Source of the DNA: Bordetella sp. BOR01
GTDB lineage: Bacteria; Pseudomonadota; Gammaproteobacteria; Burkholderiales; Burkholderiaceae_B
DNA length: 64,000 nt
Assembly: GCF_019218885.1 (NCBI RefSeq)
Contig: NZ_JAHUWT010000003.1
Coordinates: forward strand, 992,001 to 1,056,000
Reading direction: 5' to 3'
Shown: one piece after another, positions 43,001 to 51,620 of the stretch
Layout of the letters: each line of letters opens with the position of its first letter
How positions within the stretch are numbered: position 1 is the first letter of the stretch
Notes under the pieces: generated by a model
Seen by the model: the letters and a program-made list of their open reading frames with translations, nothing else
Told to the model about the DNA's origin: nothing
Database searches by the model: none
Position numbers and translations under genes: made by a program

Positions 43001-43918
43001 TCAAATATTGCGCGCGATCCCGCGCGAAGTCTCTACGCGGCTTTGCTCGATCGAACCCAGCTTCTCGCGGATGTCCTGGATGATCTGCATCATCTGCTGC
43101 ATGATGTCGTTGGCCTGCTGCACGCCGGTCTCGGCCACCTTGGCATCGGCCTCCAGGCGCGCTTTCTGGGCATCGATCTGGCCCGCCTCGCGCTCGAAGC
43201 TGGCCTGCACAATCGACCCGATGCCTCCTACCATGCCGCCCACGCCCGAGCCGATGCCATTGACGGACTGCGACACGGCGCCGTACTTGGACGCCTGGGC
43301 GCTCAGTTCCGCTCCGGCCCGTGACGCCATCCCGCTGGCGACTTCAGGGCTCATCTTGGCGCCCATCTGGTTGTTGAATTCGGTCTTGGCGGCCGAATTG
43401 GCCTTCAACGACAGCCCCGCGCTGGCCGCGCCTGTCCCGATCGATACGGCCCCCGCGCCAATAGACACCGCACCAGACGCGATCTGCGCAATGCCTTGTG
43501 CCAGCGCGCCCTTGAAACGTTCCTCGGCGGCGTCACGGATTTTGTCGGCAGCACTTTGCAGGGCGCCAACCTGCGCCGCCATGCTCGACTGGCGCTCCAT
43601 GCGAGCGGAATTGCGCTGTTCCTGGGCGATTTTCTGGAACAGCGACATCATCTCGTAGATATCCCCGGGGCCTGATGCCGGCAGGCCGTTCAAGGTCGCC
43701 GCCAGGTCGGATACCGCCGGGTCGGACACCCCGCGCGGCAAGTCGGGCAGGGTCAGGCCCAATTGGGCCAGTTTGTCGGTGCCGGGCGAATTCGTCGGTA
43801 CCAGGCTGGACAGGTCGATCTGTGTCGGGCCCGCCGAGCCCGCGTCGCGCGGCGGAATGGGCGCAAGCTGGTCCAGCAATGCGGCATTCGGGACAGGCTG
43901 GTTGCCGATGGGGTTCAT
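43001..43918 (-). CDS. bopD: T3SS translocator BopD (SctB)
   Basis: This is a 305-residue second translocator, the YopD-type partner of BopB. It has a polar N-terminus, a region rich in Ala/Gly (FKGALAQGIAQIASGAVSIG, then GAGAVSIGTGAASAGLSLKA, about 165-205), the hydrophobic membrane part, and a C-terminal amphipathic coiled coil (QQANDIMQQMMQIIQDIREK). ATG 43918 (MNPIGNQ) is preceded by AAGGAGAG. The Bordetella BopD is about 313 residues. Confidence 0.9.
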   Translation of the reverse strand: MNPIGNQPVPNAALLDQLAPIPPRDAGSAGPTQIDLSSLVPTNSPGTDKLAQLGLTLPDLPRGVSDPAVSDLAATLNGLPASGPGDIYEMMSLFQKIAQEQRNSARMERQSSMAAQVGALQSAADKIRDAAEERFKGALAQGIAQIASGAVSIGAGAVSIGTGAASAGLSLKANSAAKTEFNNQMGAKMSPEVASGMASRAGAELSAQASKYGAVSQSVNGIGSGVGGMVGGIGSIVQASFEREAGQIDAQKARLEADAKVAETGVQQANDIMQQMMQIIQDIREKLGSIEQSRVETSRGIARNI

Positions 43919-43919
43919 A

Positions 43920-44417
43920 TCAACTCTCCTTGGAGGACTTGGCCGCGGCGGTGGCGCGCATGGCCTTGGCGCGCTCGAGCAGCACAGCGTGCCGTTCACC
44001 CTTGCACATGGCGATCGCCAGGTCGCACGACTCGATCACGGCGGCGTACTGGTTCAGCTCAAGCATGCACTGGCCGGTATAGAACACAGGAGTGGGGTCC
44101 AGGGGATCAAGCAGCGTGGCGGCCATGTACTGCTGCACCGCGTCGCGATACTTGCCCAGTGCCTGCGCCGTCGCGCCCAGCGCCACCAGATAGCGGTGCT
44201 CGCTGTGATTCAGCGCCACCAGATAGCCCAGCACCTTCAGGGCGTCTGCGTAGCGGCCTTTTTCGTACAGCCCGTGGCCCAACGTATATAGTGCCTCGCA
44301 CTCGTCGTCGCTAATGTCGCGCAAGTCGGCCAGCGTGCCGCCACGCGCGAACGTGTCGACGATCTGGTCGTGCAATGCCGCGAATTCCTCGGGCGTGTAG
44401 CCGGCGTTCTGGGTCAT
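43920..44417 (-). CDS. bcrH1: translocator chaperone, SycD/LcrH family (BcrH1)
   Basis: This 165-residue LcrH/SycD chaperone has three TPR-like repeats: LYTLGHGLYEKGRYADALKV, YLVALGATAQALGKYRDAVQ and VFYTGQCMLELNQYAAVIES. The N-terminal helix has the usual amphipathic character. It ends one base before the bopD start, so BopD is the probable client. Confidence 0.88.
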   Translation of the reverse strand: MTQNAGYTPEEFAALHDQIVDTFARGGTLADLRDISDDECEALYTLGHGLYEKGRYADALKVLGYLVALNHSEHRYLVALGATAQALGKYRDAVQQYMAATLLDPLDPTPVFYTGQCMLELNQYAAVIESCDLAIAMCKGERHAVLLERAKAMRATAAAKSSKES

Positions 44418-44443
44418 GCTCGTCGCTCCGTCGATGAGCCGTC

Positions 44444-44755
44444 TCAGACCATGGTGCGGGGACGCTTGCCCGGCGTAGTGGTCCGCGCGGTGGAACGCTG
44501 CCGGGCGTAGGCCGATTCCTGCGTGACCTCGCGTTCGATGTCTTCCATGTCCTGGCGGAAAAGCTTCTCGGCTTCGTCGCGCTGCGCATCGGTCAGCGGC
44601 TGCGCCTGCAGCACCGATTTCACTTTCGCCGGGTCCAGGCCCAGGGCGCGCAGCGCATCATCTGATTTCTCCAGCGAACGCTGCGCTTCCTGCACCGCCT
44701 GCTCGGCGCGGTCGATGATGTTCTGGGTCGGGTTATCTTGCTCGGGGGAGGCCAT
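44444..44755 (-). CDS. small T3SS operon protein, unknown
   Basis: This is a 103-residue charged, Ala/Gln-rich protein with a predicted helical/coiled-coil body (IIDRAEQAVQEAQRSLEKSD, AEKLFRQDMEDIEREVTQES) and a basic tail (RTTTPGKRPRTMV). It sits between the third tip gene and bcrH1, all on the same strand with short gaps. I do not recognise the family. It could be a chaperone or co-regulator for the tip proteins or translocators. Confidence 0.6.
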   Translation of the reverse strand: MASPEQDNPTQNIIDRAEQAVQEAQRSLEKSDDALRALGLDPAKVKSVLQAQPLTDAQRDEAEKLFRQDMEDIEREVTQESAYARQRSTARTTTPGKRPRTMV

Positions 44756-44791
44756 GGCCAGTTATCTCCGATAAAGGTGGCGGGGGGCGCG

Positions 44792-45358
44792 TCAGCGCAT
44801 GTTGCCGATAATGGATGAGCGGCTGTCCTGCATCTTCTTGATGAAGTTCGTCATCACGTCGAACGCCTCGTTGCGCTTGTTCGACATGCTCTGCAGCCGC
44901 AGCATGTCCATCTGCTGGCTATTGCTGGCGGTATCGAGCTTGCTCTTGATATCGGCCACCACGCGCTCGATATCTTCTTTTTTGGGCATCTTGTCGGTGT
45001 TGACTTGGCCGGTTTTCGGATCGCACTCCACGGGCGAGGTCGACATGCCCAGCGAGGTGGCCAGCTTCGCGTATTCGTTGCACAGGGCTTTGTTGGCATC
45101 GCTATCCGAGATGCGGTCGCCCGGCTTGGCGTCATTCTTCAACGCCGCCTTCATGCCATTGAGCTGGGCCTGCATCTGGTTCAGCGAACCGGTCAGCTCG
45201 TTGCGCTTCTGCACTTCACCAATCTGGTCTTTCAGTTGTGCATCCAGCAGGCCGACCCGCTGTTGCTGGACCATCATTAGTGCGGTTTCGATATCCATCG
45301 ACGACAGATCGATCTGGCCGATGCCGGAAACGCCGGAATTAGGAACGATAGTGTTCAA
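44792..45358 (-). CDS. bsp22: Bsp22-like T3SS tip-filament protein, copy 3
   Basis: This 188-residue protein resembles Bsp22, the Bordetella protein that polymerises at the needle tip. It starts with GIGQIDLSSMDIETALMMVQ and ends with DMLRLQSMSNKRNEAFDVMT and KKMQDSRSSIIGNMR. TTG 45358 is the start because AAGGAG precedes it by 8 bases; an ATG at 45397 would lie in the leader. The gene has its own ECF-type promoter element at 45423-45448, unlike copy 2. A length close to the about 205 residues of known Bsp22 makes this the likeliest orthologue of the three. Confidence 0.8.
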   Translation of the reverse strand: MNTIVPNSGVSGIGQIDLSSMDIETALMMVQQQRVGLLDAQLKDQIGEVQKRNELTGSLNQMQAQLNGMKAALKNDAKPGDRISDSDANKALCNEYAKLATSLGMSTSPVECDPKTGQVNTDKMPKKEDIERVVADIKSKLDTASNSQQMDMLRLQSMSNKRNEAFDVMTNFIKKMQDSRSSIIGNMR

Positions 45359-45422
45359 GACGGACTCCTTGGTAGGGCGGCGGGCGCCCGGTTTCAACGA
45401 TATCGGACAGCCATGTCCGGTA

Positions 45423-45448
45423 AGTAACAGCCAGCCCGCTCAAGTTCC
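45423..45448 (-). promoter_or_regulatory. ECF-type promoter element before third tip gene
   Basis: On the minus strand GGAACT (45443-45448) and GTTACT (45423-45428) are separated by 14 bases. It overlaps the end of the copy 2 gene and lies 65 bases before the copy 3 start, so it is internal to the operon and could give extra expression of the third tip gene. Confidence 0.65.
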
Positions 45449-46249
45449 ACGGATCTTCTCGGCAATGCCGGCACGGCTCTCGTGCAGCTTGCGCACGTAG
45501 TTGCTGGTCATGTCGGCGGCTTCGTTGCGGCGGTTCAGCATTGCCTGCAGCCGCACCATCTGGTCCTGTTGCACACTCGACAGGTTGTCCACCAACCCTG
45601 TCACCTTGGTGACGACCTTGCGGATCTCGCCATTCTCCGAGTCGTAGCGGATGCCGCCCGGACAGCGGTTTACGGCCTGCCCCGGGCGGTCGGGTATCAG
45701 GAAGCCCTGGCCGCCTGGCGAGCCGTTATCGCGAAAATAATTGGGCAGCACCGCGGGATCGAGCATGCCGGTTTCCCGGAACTTGATAATGGCGAGACGG
45801 ATACCGGACGGCATATACGCGGTGGCGTACTCATCCAGGTCGCTCATATGGGTATAGAACCGGTAAGTGTTGTCGTCCGAGTCGAACCCCAGGTTGATAT
45901 CGGCCGCCATGGCGGCGCGGTTGATCTGGTCGGCCAGTTTGTAACTCCAGCCGTCGCCCTTGTCGTCCCACTCGTCGTCATAGTCATCGCTGGACCGGAA
46001 CTGGGCCTGCACGGCCTTCAGGCCCGACAGCACTTCGTTCAGCAGTTCCAGCTTGCGGTTGATGGCCCGCAGCTCCTCGATCTGGCTGGCGATTTCCTTG
46101 TCCAGCAAGCGGGTGCGCTCGGTCTGCACTGTCATCATTGCGGTTTCCTGGTCGGCGCCGACCAGGTCCGCGCCCTGCACCCGGGAATTGCTGTCCAACC
46201 CCACGCCAGCAAGCGACGGGCTGGATGCGGGCGGAATGGGATTGGTCAT
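45440..46249 (-). CDS. divergent Bsp22-like tip paralogue, copy 2
   Basis: This 269-residue protein is the largest and most diverged of three tandem paralogues. The N-terminal helix QETAMMTVQTERTRLLDKEI aligns with the other two. The C-terminus (MVRLQAMLNRRNEAADMTSN, then YVRKLHESRAGIAEKIRGT) keeps the pattern but changes the conserved tail. The middle is different: an acidic stretch (SSDDYDDEWDDKGDGWSYK) and a roughly 130-residue mixed domain (about 90-215). It could be a cap or a minor subunit of the filament. It has no ECF-type promoter of its own and follows copy 1 by 23 bases. Confidence 0.72.
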   Translation of the reverse strand: MTNPIPPASSPSLAGVGLDSNSRVQGADLVGADQETAMMTVQTERTRLLDKEIASQIEELRAINRKLELLNEVLSGLKAVQAQFRSSDDYDDEWDDKGDGWSYKLADQINRAAMAADINLGFDSDDNTYRFYTHMSDLDEYATAYMPSGIRLAIIKFRETGMLDPAVLPNYFRDNGSPGGQGFLIPDRPGQAVNRCPGGIRYDSENGEIRKVVTKVTGLVDNLSSVQQDQMVRLQAMLNRRNEAADMTSNYVRKLHESRAGIAEKIRGT

Positions 46250-46272
46250 GTCGCGTCCTTGTTACAGGTTGC

Positions 46273-46995
46273 TCAACGCATATTGCCGATGATCGACGAG
46301 CGGCTGTCCTGCATTTTCTTCAGGAAGTTTGTCATCGTCTCGAACGCCTCGTTGCGTTTGCCGGTCAAGCTTTGCAGTCGCAGCATCTCCATCTGCTGGG
46401 TATTACCAAGCGAGTCGATGGTGCTTTTGTTACTGGCGATCGCATTCTTGTTGTCATCGATGGCCGTGGTATTCGTGCTGATCTTGGCTTCCAGCTCGGC
46501 CACCTTGGTATTGATCTGGTCCACCCAGCCCTGCACGACGCGGCCCTTGGCATCCATGGTGCCGTTGCCGTCTACGTTGCGGGGCGCATCGGCGCCGGTA
46601 GGTATCGTCAATCCGGCGTCCTTGATCTGGTCCAGCGTCTTGTATGACAGCGCAGGATCGTCGCCCTGGCCCCACGACAGGCCATAGAAGCCTTCCGGGT
46701 CCGGGCACTTGCTGGCCGCCAGGCGGCCCTGCAGGTCTTTCAGCTCGGCGATCTGGCCGGTCATGTCGGCGTTGGTCTTGTCCAGCCCGCTATTGGTGGC
46801 CGCCAGCTTGGAATTGTCTTCACTGAGTCCGGCAATCTGCTGATTGCGGGAATTGACCGTGTCCAACTGCTGTTTCAGGGTTGCCTCCAGCAATTGCGAC
46901 CTCTGAGTCTGTACCGTCATCAAAGCGGTCTCCAGATCCATCGACGACAGGTCTATGCCCGTCGCATTAGTGATGCCCAATCCCGAAATCGACAT
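46273..46995 (-). CDS. Bsp22-like T3SS tip-filament protein, copy 1
   Basis: This is a 240-residue paralogue of Bsp22 type. It begins MSISGLGITNATGIDLSSMD followed by LETALMTVQTQRSQLLEATL, has a coiled-coil with Asn/Gln/Lys-rich repeats, a central insert with a Cys (ASKCPDPEGFYGLSWGQGDD), and ends EMLRLQSLTGKRNEAFETMT and KKMQDSRSSIIGNMR. The tail is almost identical to that of copy 3. It is the first gene of the long minus-strand T3SS operon, directed by the promoter at 47088-47114. Confidence 0.78.
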   Translation of the reverse strand: MSISGLGITNATGIDLSSMDLETALMTVQTQRSQLLEATLKQQLDTVNSRNQQIAGLSEDNSKLAATNSGLDKTNADMTGQIAELKDLQGRLAASKCPDPEGFYGLSWGQGDDPALSYKTLDQIKDAGLTIPTGADAPRNVDGNGTMDAKGRVVQGWVDQINTKVAELEAKISTNTTAIDDNKNAIASNKSTIDSLGNTQQMEMLRLQSLTGKRNEAFETMTNFLKKMQDSRSSIIGNMR

Positions 46996-47087
46996 GGTTC
47001 TCTCCAGTGTGTAAGGGCGGCGCGCCCCCGGGTTCCCAGGGCTGCCGCCCGCCAGACCGGCTGGCAGGCCAACGCCGACCTGGGGTA

Positions 47088-47114
47088 AGTAACAGCGCGC
47101 CCGGTTTTGGTTCC
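47088..47114 (-). promoter_or_regulatory. ECF-type promoter for the minus-strand T3SS operon
   Basis: On the minus strand GGAACC (47109-47114) is followed after 15 bases by GTTACT (47088-47093), 93 bases before the copy 1 tip gene. It faces the plus-strand promoter at 47136, with 21 bases between the two -35 elements, so the whole T3SS can be switched on from one short region. Confidence 0.75.
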
Positions 47115-47135
47115 GTAGAACCGGACGGTTGTCAT

Positions 47136-47162
47136 GGAACCAAACCGGACCCGTTTGTTACT
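47136..47162 (+). promoter_or_regulatory. ECF-type promoter for the bopN operon
   Basis: GGAACC (47136-47141) and GTTACT (47157-47162) are separated by 15 bases and end 44 bases before the bopN ATG. The element matches the minus-strand one in both hexamers and in spacer length. Confidence 0.75.
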
Positions 47163-47206
47163 ACCGCTGAACGGGCTTGCCCCAGTGGCGCCCCCGCTAC
47201 CCGCTT

Positions 47207-48307
47207 ATGAACCGAATCGACGCCGGAACCCTATCTCCAGCCTTTGCCTCGACCACGCCGCAGCCCGGCGCGGGCGGGTCAGATACGCGTGCCGGTACGA
47301 TGCTGGGCGAAAAGGCCATCACCGTGCCCGGCGGCGTCTCGCTGGCCAACGCCGCCGAGGAACTCAGCCTGCACATGGCTGAGAAAGCCGAGGACAAGCA
47401 CCACGCGGAACGCAAGATCAAGGGCGAACGGCCCGCCGAACTGCTGCGCACCGACGAAATCGTCGAATTGCTCGAGCAGACCCACGACCCCGATGCCCAA
47501 GAAAAGCTGACCGAGCTGGTCAAGCACCTGCTCAGTGGCCAGGCCAGCCCCAGGCAGGCCGCCAGTCAGGCATTCGGCGAGGTATCCCAGCAATACCTGG
47601 GCCTTCAGCAAGCCTTGCACGAAGGCGAACGGCAGGGCGCACCGGCGGACATCCTGGAAGCCATCCGCGACGCGCTGGCAGACCTGGAATTGGAAAGCGG
47701 GCCCGAGATCCGAGCCGGCCTGAACAGCCTGCCTGCCGCCGGAGCGTATGCGGCCGATGCCGCCGGGGTCGTGCAATTCCAGCGCACGTACCGGGATGTC
47801 GTACTGGGCGAGAATTCGCTGGCCAAGACACTGAACCTGGCCCTGGAACGCTTCGGAGACACCGGGGTGGCCCGCGGGCTGAAACAACTTATCGCCGCGC
47901 TGGGCCAAGACCTGGCCGCCACCCGGCCCTCGGTTGATCCCAACCGGCTGCAGGCCCTGGTGGCCGACCTGTATTACCTGGAAGTGGCCGCCACCGTGCT
48001 GGACGGCTGCGGCGAACTGGCCGCCAAATTGGACAGCCAGTTCGGCTGTGCGGTGGATAGCTCGAACCTGATGCGCGACCTGGTGTCGGTCAGCGGCGAG
48101 AAATGGGTGGCGGAATCGCGCTTTTCCGGCCTGGCCGCCCAGCACGGCGTCGTACCGGCAGAAGGCCGCATTGCCTTCCTGGCCGGCGTGCGCGCCATGC
48201 TCAAAGACTTGCCCGTGCAAATCTATCCCGATGTCGATACCCGCCACGGCATTCTCAATGCCGCCCAGGAAGCGCTGGACGTCGCTATCGATGAGGAAGA
48301 TCAATGA
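47207..48307 (+). CDS. bopN: T3SS gatekeeper BopN (SctW)
   Basis: This is a 366-residue gatekeeper that blocks early effector release and sorts translocators before effectors. It has the N-terminal YopN-like chaperone-binding/export region and helical core (SLHMAEKAEDKHHAERKIKG, LRTDEIVELLEQTHDPDAQE, LFRDLV-type repeats). The last about 80 residues (EKWVAESRFSGLAAQHGVVP, FLAGVRAMLKDLPVQIYPDV) look like TyeA fused on, since no separate tyeA follows. ATG 47207 fits the promoter; an upstream ATG at 47177 is in the untranslated leader. Length matches Bordetella BopN (365). Confidence 0.88.
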   Translation: MNRIDAGTLSPAFASTTPQPGAGGSDTRAGTMLGEKAITVPGGVSLANAAEELSLHMAEKAEDKHHAERKIKGERPAELLRTDEIVELLEQTHDPDAQEKLTELVKHLLSGQASPRQAASQAFGEVSQQYLGLQQALHEGERQGAPADILEAIRDALADLELESGPEIRAGLNSLPAAGAYAADAAGVVQFQRTYRDVVLGENSLAKTLNLALERFGDTGVARGLKQLIAALGQDLAATRPSVDPNRLQALVADLYYLEVAATVLDGCGELAAKLDSQFGCAVDSSNLMRDLVSVSGEKWVAESRFSGLAAQHGVVPAEGRIAFLAGVRAMLKDLPVQIYPDVDTRHGILNAAQEALDVAIDEEDQ

Positions 48308-48690
48308 ACCATCTCGACGCCGCCTTGGTCGATGCTGCCGAAGCCGCCGGATTTGACGGGCAGGACTTCGGCCAGCGCGGTGCGGCCTTGGTCCAACTGG
48401 AATCCGGGCGCAGGGCGGGCCTGGAGCACACTCCGTGCGGCATCGCGGTCTATGTGTCGCATCACTTGCCATACGATGCCGGCGCCTGGCTGCGGCGCGC
48501 CTGGAGACGCAACCACTACAGTTGCCAGGAAGACTGGCCCGTACAGGCTGCCCTGAGCGAACGCGACGGCAATACCCACCTGGTGGCGCTTACCCGCATC
48601 GCCGATGCCGATTTCAGCCCACAGCGCCTGCAACAGGCGCTGGACTACCTGGCGCGCTGGCTCGATGCCGTGCGCGACGACGCCTACTAA
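48304..48690 (+). CDS. T3SS chaperone, SycN-like
   Basis: This is a 128-residue small acidic protein following the gatekeeper with an ATGA overlap. In Yersinia the order is yopN-tyeA-sycN-yscX-yscY, and here a class I chaperone-like fold is at the sycN place (CGIAVYVSHHLPYDAGAWLR, THLVALTRIADADFS, LQQALDYLARWLDAVRDD). It probably binds the N-terminal part of BopN. Sequence similarity to SycN itself cannot be measured here. Confidence 0.68.
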   Translation: MNHLDAALVDAAEAAGFDGQDFGQRGAALVQLESGRRAGLEHTPCGIAVYVSHHLPYDAGAWLRRAWRRNHYSCQEDWPVQAALSERDGNTHLVALTRIADADFSPQRLQQALDYLARWLDAVRDDAY

Positions 48691-48708
48691 GCTGGACCGA
48701 GGAACGCC

Positions 48709-49104
48709 ATGCCCGACCTGCACATCACCGGCCTGACTTTCGACCGCGGTATCGACGCGATTGCCTATGCGAGCAAAGAAACCAGCACGCAACACCTGCC
48801 CGAGCGCCAAGACCTGCCGCCTTCGTCCGACGGTGTCAAGGCCCAGTTGGCACAACTGCTCGACAAGCCCAACATTGAAAGATTCCTGGAAGACGCGCTC
48901 AAGCCCTCCATCGGCAATCACGATCTGCTCATGCCTGGCCGCTTCTCGCAAATGTTGGCCACCACACTGGACAGCCTGTCGGCGGCCGCGGAGCAGGGCG
49001 GCGAGGATGCCCGCGTGTTGAATCGCGCCGTACGCCTGCTCAAGGAAGAAACTGGAATGCGTGAGCTCGTAGCCATGTACCGAAGCGCGCTCTATCAAGG
49101 ATGA
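48709..49104 (+). CDS. sctX: T3SS protein SctX (YscX-like)
   Basis: This is a 131-residue YscX-like early-secreted protein. It has the typical C-terminal helix-rich end LKEETGMRELVAMYRSALYQ, and LLMPGRFSQMLATTLDSLSA in the middle. YscX pairs with YscY and binds the export-gate protein SctV. It lies 18 bases after the chaperone gene and overlaps sctY by four bases. Confidence 0.85.
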   Translation: MPDLHITGLTFDRGIDAIAYASKETSTQHLPERQDLPPSSDGVKAQLAQLLDKPNIERFLEDALKPSIGNHDLLMPGRFSQMLATTLDSLSAAAEQGGEDARVLNRAVRLLKEETGMRELVAMYRSALYQG

Positions 49105-49481
49105 GTGCCGCACCTCTTGCCCTGGACGCCGACGGCGCCGACCTGCTCGGGCTGCTGGCTTACGTGTACCTGGAGAATCAGAAGCCGGACAAAGCCGTCG
49201 TCTTGCTGGCCGCCCTGGACACGTTGGGCCTGGCCGATTCGCGTCAGCAAGTTTCGCTGGCGTTGGCCCAGCTTCGCGTCGGCAAGCCGGATCGCGCCCT
49301 GGCCATACTTGAAAAAACCGCCATGCGCGGTGGTGTCGATGCCGCTTTTCATCTGGTGCGCGCCCAAGCCCTGCTGGCGCAAGACCGCCGCGATGAGGCC
49401 GGGGCCGCCATGCGGGCCTATGTCGCGCTGCGTTCTCGTGCCGGCACGCCGGCCGTCGCGTCCCTGACTTCCTCACGATGA
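49101..49481 (+). CDS. sctY: T3SS chaperone SctY (YscY-like)
   Basis: This is a 126-residue TPR-type chaperone of SctX. It has TPR-like [40 protein letters not shown] and [20 protein letters not shown]. The start overlaps sctX and the stop overlaps bcrD, each by four bases, showing tight coupling. Confidence 0.85.
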   Translation: MSAAPLALDADGADLLGLLAYVYLENQKPDKAVVLLAALDTLGLADSRQQVSLALAQLRVGKPDRALAILEKTAMRGGVDAAFHLVRAQALLAQDRRDEAGAAMRAYVALRSRAGTPAVASLTSSR

Positions 49482-51583
49482 CCCGCCTGATGCAAGCTCT
49501 GAACCGCGCCGTCGCCGTCGTCACCAGCCGCAACGACATTGTCCTGGCGGTGCTGATCGTCTCGATCATCTTCATGATGATCCTGCCGCTGCCCACGCCC
49601 CTGGTCGACGTGCTGATCGGCACCAATATGACGCTGTCCGCCATCCTGCTGATGGTGGCCATGTATCTGCCGTCGCCGCTGGCGTTTTCGTCGTTTCCCT
49701 CGGTCTTGCTGGTCACCACCCTGTTCCGGCTGGGCATCTCCATCGCCACCACCCGCCTGATCCTGTTGCAAGGCGATGCCGGCCACATCATCGAGACGTT
49801 CGGCAATTTCGTGGTGGGGGGCAACCTGATCGTCGGCCTGGTGGTCTTCCTGATCCTGACCATCGTGCAATTCGTGGTGATCACCAAAGGCGCCGAGCGC
49901 GTGGCGGAAGTGGCGGCGCGCTTCTCGCTGGACGCCATGCCCGGTAAACAGATGTCGATCGACGCAGACCTGCGCGCCGGCACCATCGACATGGACGAGG
50001 CACGCAAGCGGCGCGGCGTGGTCGAGAAGGAAAGCCAGCTATACGGCGCCATGGATGGCGCCATGAAGTTCGTCAAGGGCGATGCGATTGCCGGCCTTAT
50101 CATCGTGGCCGTCAACCTGCTGGGCGGGATCCTCATCGGCACCATGCAGCGCGGCATGACCGCCGGCGAAGCCGTCAATGTGTATTCCATCCTGACTATA
50201 GGCGACGGCCTGGTTGCGCAGATCCCGGCGCTGTTCATCGCCATCTGCGCAGGCATCATCGTGACTCGCGTGCAAACCGGCGACGGTCCATCCAACGTGG
50301 GCAAAGACATTGGCGCTCAGGTGCTGGCCCAGCCGCGCGCCTTGCTGATCGCCGCCGCTATCGCCGTCGGCATGGGGCTGATTCCCGGCATGCCCACGTT
50401 TACCTTTCTGGCGCTGGCGGCCGCGGTAGGCACGGTGGGGTTCGTATTGCTGCGCGGTACCCGCAAGGTCGTCGATGAGAAAACCGGCGTCATCACCGAG
50501 ATTCCGGCGCTGGCGGCCGATGGCCAACCCGCCCAGGCCGCGCCCAAGACCGACGGCAGTGCCGAGTTCGCCCCCACCTTGCCACTGATGATCGACGTGG
50601 CGGCAGGCTTGCAGCGCCATTTCAATGCCAACGAACTCAATGACGAACTACTCAAGATACGGCGGGCCCTGTATTTCGACCTGGGCGTGCCGTTTCCCGG
50701 CATACAGTTGCGCTTTAACGATGCATTGCCGGAACAGACCTACACGATCCTGCTGTCCGAAGTCCCGGTCTCGCAAGGCCGGTTGCGTCCCGGCAATGTG
50801 CTGGTGCGCGACACCGAACAGAACTTGCAGGCCCTGCAAGTCGCTTACGAGACGGATAAACGCTTCCTGCCCGACCTGCCCACTATCTGGGTCGAAGCGG
50901 CGCTGGCCCCCACGCTGCAAGCGGCCGGTATCCCGTTCCTGGATGCCCACCAGGTGCTGACCTGGCACCTGGCCTTCGTTCTTAAGAAGTATTCGTCGGA
51001 CTTCATCGGCATCCAGGAAACGCGCTTCCTGCTCTCGGCCATGGAAGAACGCTACCCCGACCTGGTCAAGGAAGCGCTGCGAGTGATGCCGGTACAGAAA
51101 GTCGCCGAGATCTTGCAGCGCCTGGTGTCGGAAGACATTTCCGTGCGCAACCTGCGGTCGGTGCTGGAAGCCCTGATCGAATGGGGCCAGAAAGAAAAAG
51201 ATTCGGTTCTGTTGACCGAGTACGTGCGGGTCTCGCTCAAGCGCCACATCAGCTACAAATATTCCAGCGGGCAGAACATCCTGCCGGCCTATCTGCTGGC
51301 GCCCAACGTCGAGGAAACCGTGCGCAGCGCGATCCGGCAAACTTCGGCCGGCAGTTACCTGGCGCTTGATCCGTCCGCATCCAAGAAACTGGTCGAGAAC
51401 ATCAAGCGCACCGTGGGCGACCTGTCGGGCGCGGCGCGCAAGCCCGTGTTGCTGACATCGATGGACATCCGGCGCTATCTGCGCAAAATGATCGAGCAAG
51501 ACCTGTACGACCTGCCAGTACTGTCCTACCAGGAGCTGACGCAGGAAATCAACGTGCAGCCGCTGGCCAGGGTGGACCTGTAA
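49478..51583 (+). CDS. bcrD: T3SS major export apparatus protein BcrD (SctV)
   Basis: This 701-residue protein of the LcrD/FlhA family forms the nonameric export gate. It has 7-8 membrane segments in the first 330 residues, including [40 protein letters not shown], and the FHIPEP-like loop [20 protein letters not shown] then [20 protein letters not shown]. The cytoplasmic C-domain has [20 protein letters not shown] and [23 protein letters not shown] 49478 overlaps sctY. Confidence 0.97.
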   Translation: MTRLMQALNRAVAVVTSRNDIVLAVLIVSIIFMMILPLPTPLVDVLIGTNMTLSAILLMVAMYLPSPLAFSSFPSVLLVTTLFRLGISIATTRLILLQGDAGHIIETFGNFVVGGNLIVGLVVFLILTIVQFVVITKGAERVAEVAARFSLDAMPGKQMSIDADLRAGTIDMDEARKRRGVVEKESQLYGAMDGAMKFVKGDAIAGLIIVAVNLLGGILIGTMQRGMTAGEAVNVYSILTIGDGLVAQIPALFIAICAGIIVTRVQTGDGPSNVGKDIGAQVLAQPRALLIAAAIAVGMGLIPGMPTFTFLALAAAVGTVGFVLLRGTRKVVDEKTGVITEIPALAADGQPAQAAPKTDGSAEFAPTLPLMIDVAAGLQRHFNANELNDELLKIRRALYFDLGVPFPGIQLRFNDALPEQTYTILLSEVPVSQGRLRPGNVLVRDTEQNLQALQVAYETDKRFLPDLPTIWVEAALAPTLQAAGIPFLDAHQVLTWHLAFVLKKYSSDFIGIQETRFLLSAMEERYPDLVKEALRVMPVQKVAEILQRLVSEDISVRNLRSVLEALIEWGQKEKDSVLLTEYVRVSLKRHISYKYSSGQNILPAYLLAPNVEETVRSAIRQTSAGSYLALDPSASKKLVENIKRTVGDLSGAARKPVLLTSMDIRRYLRKMIEQDLYDLPVLSYQELTQEINVQPLARVDL

Positions 51584-51620
51584 TGCATGGCCGTCCCCGC
51601 CTGTGCCCCGGAGGCCGCCG

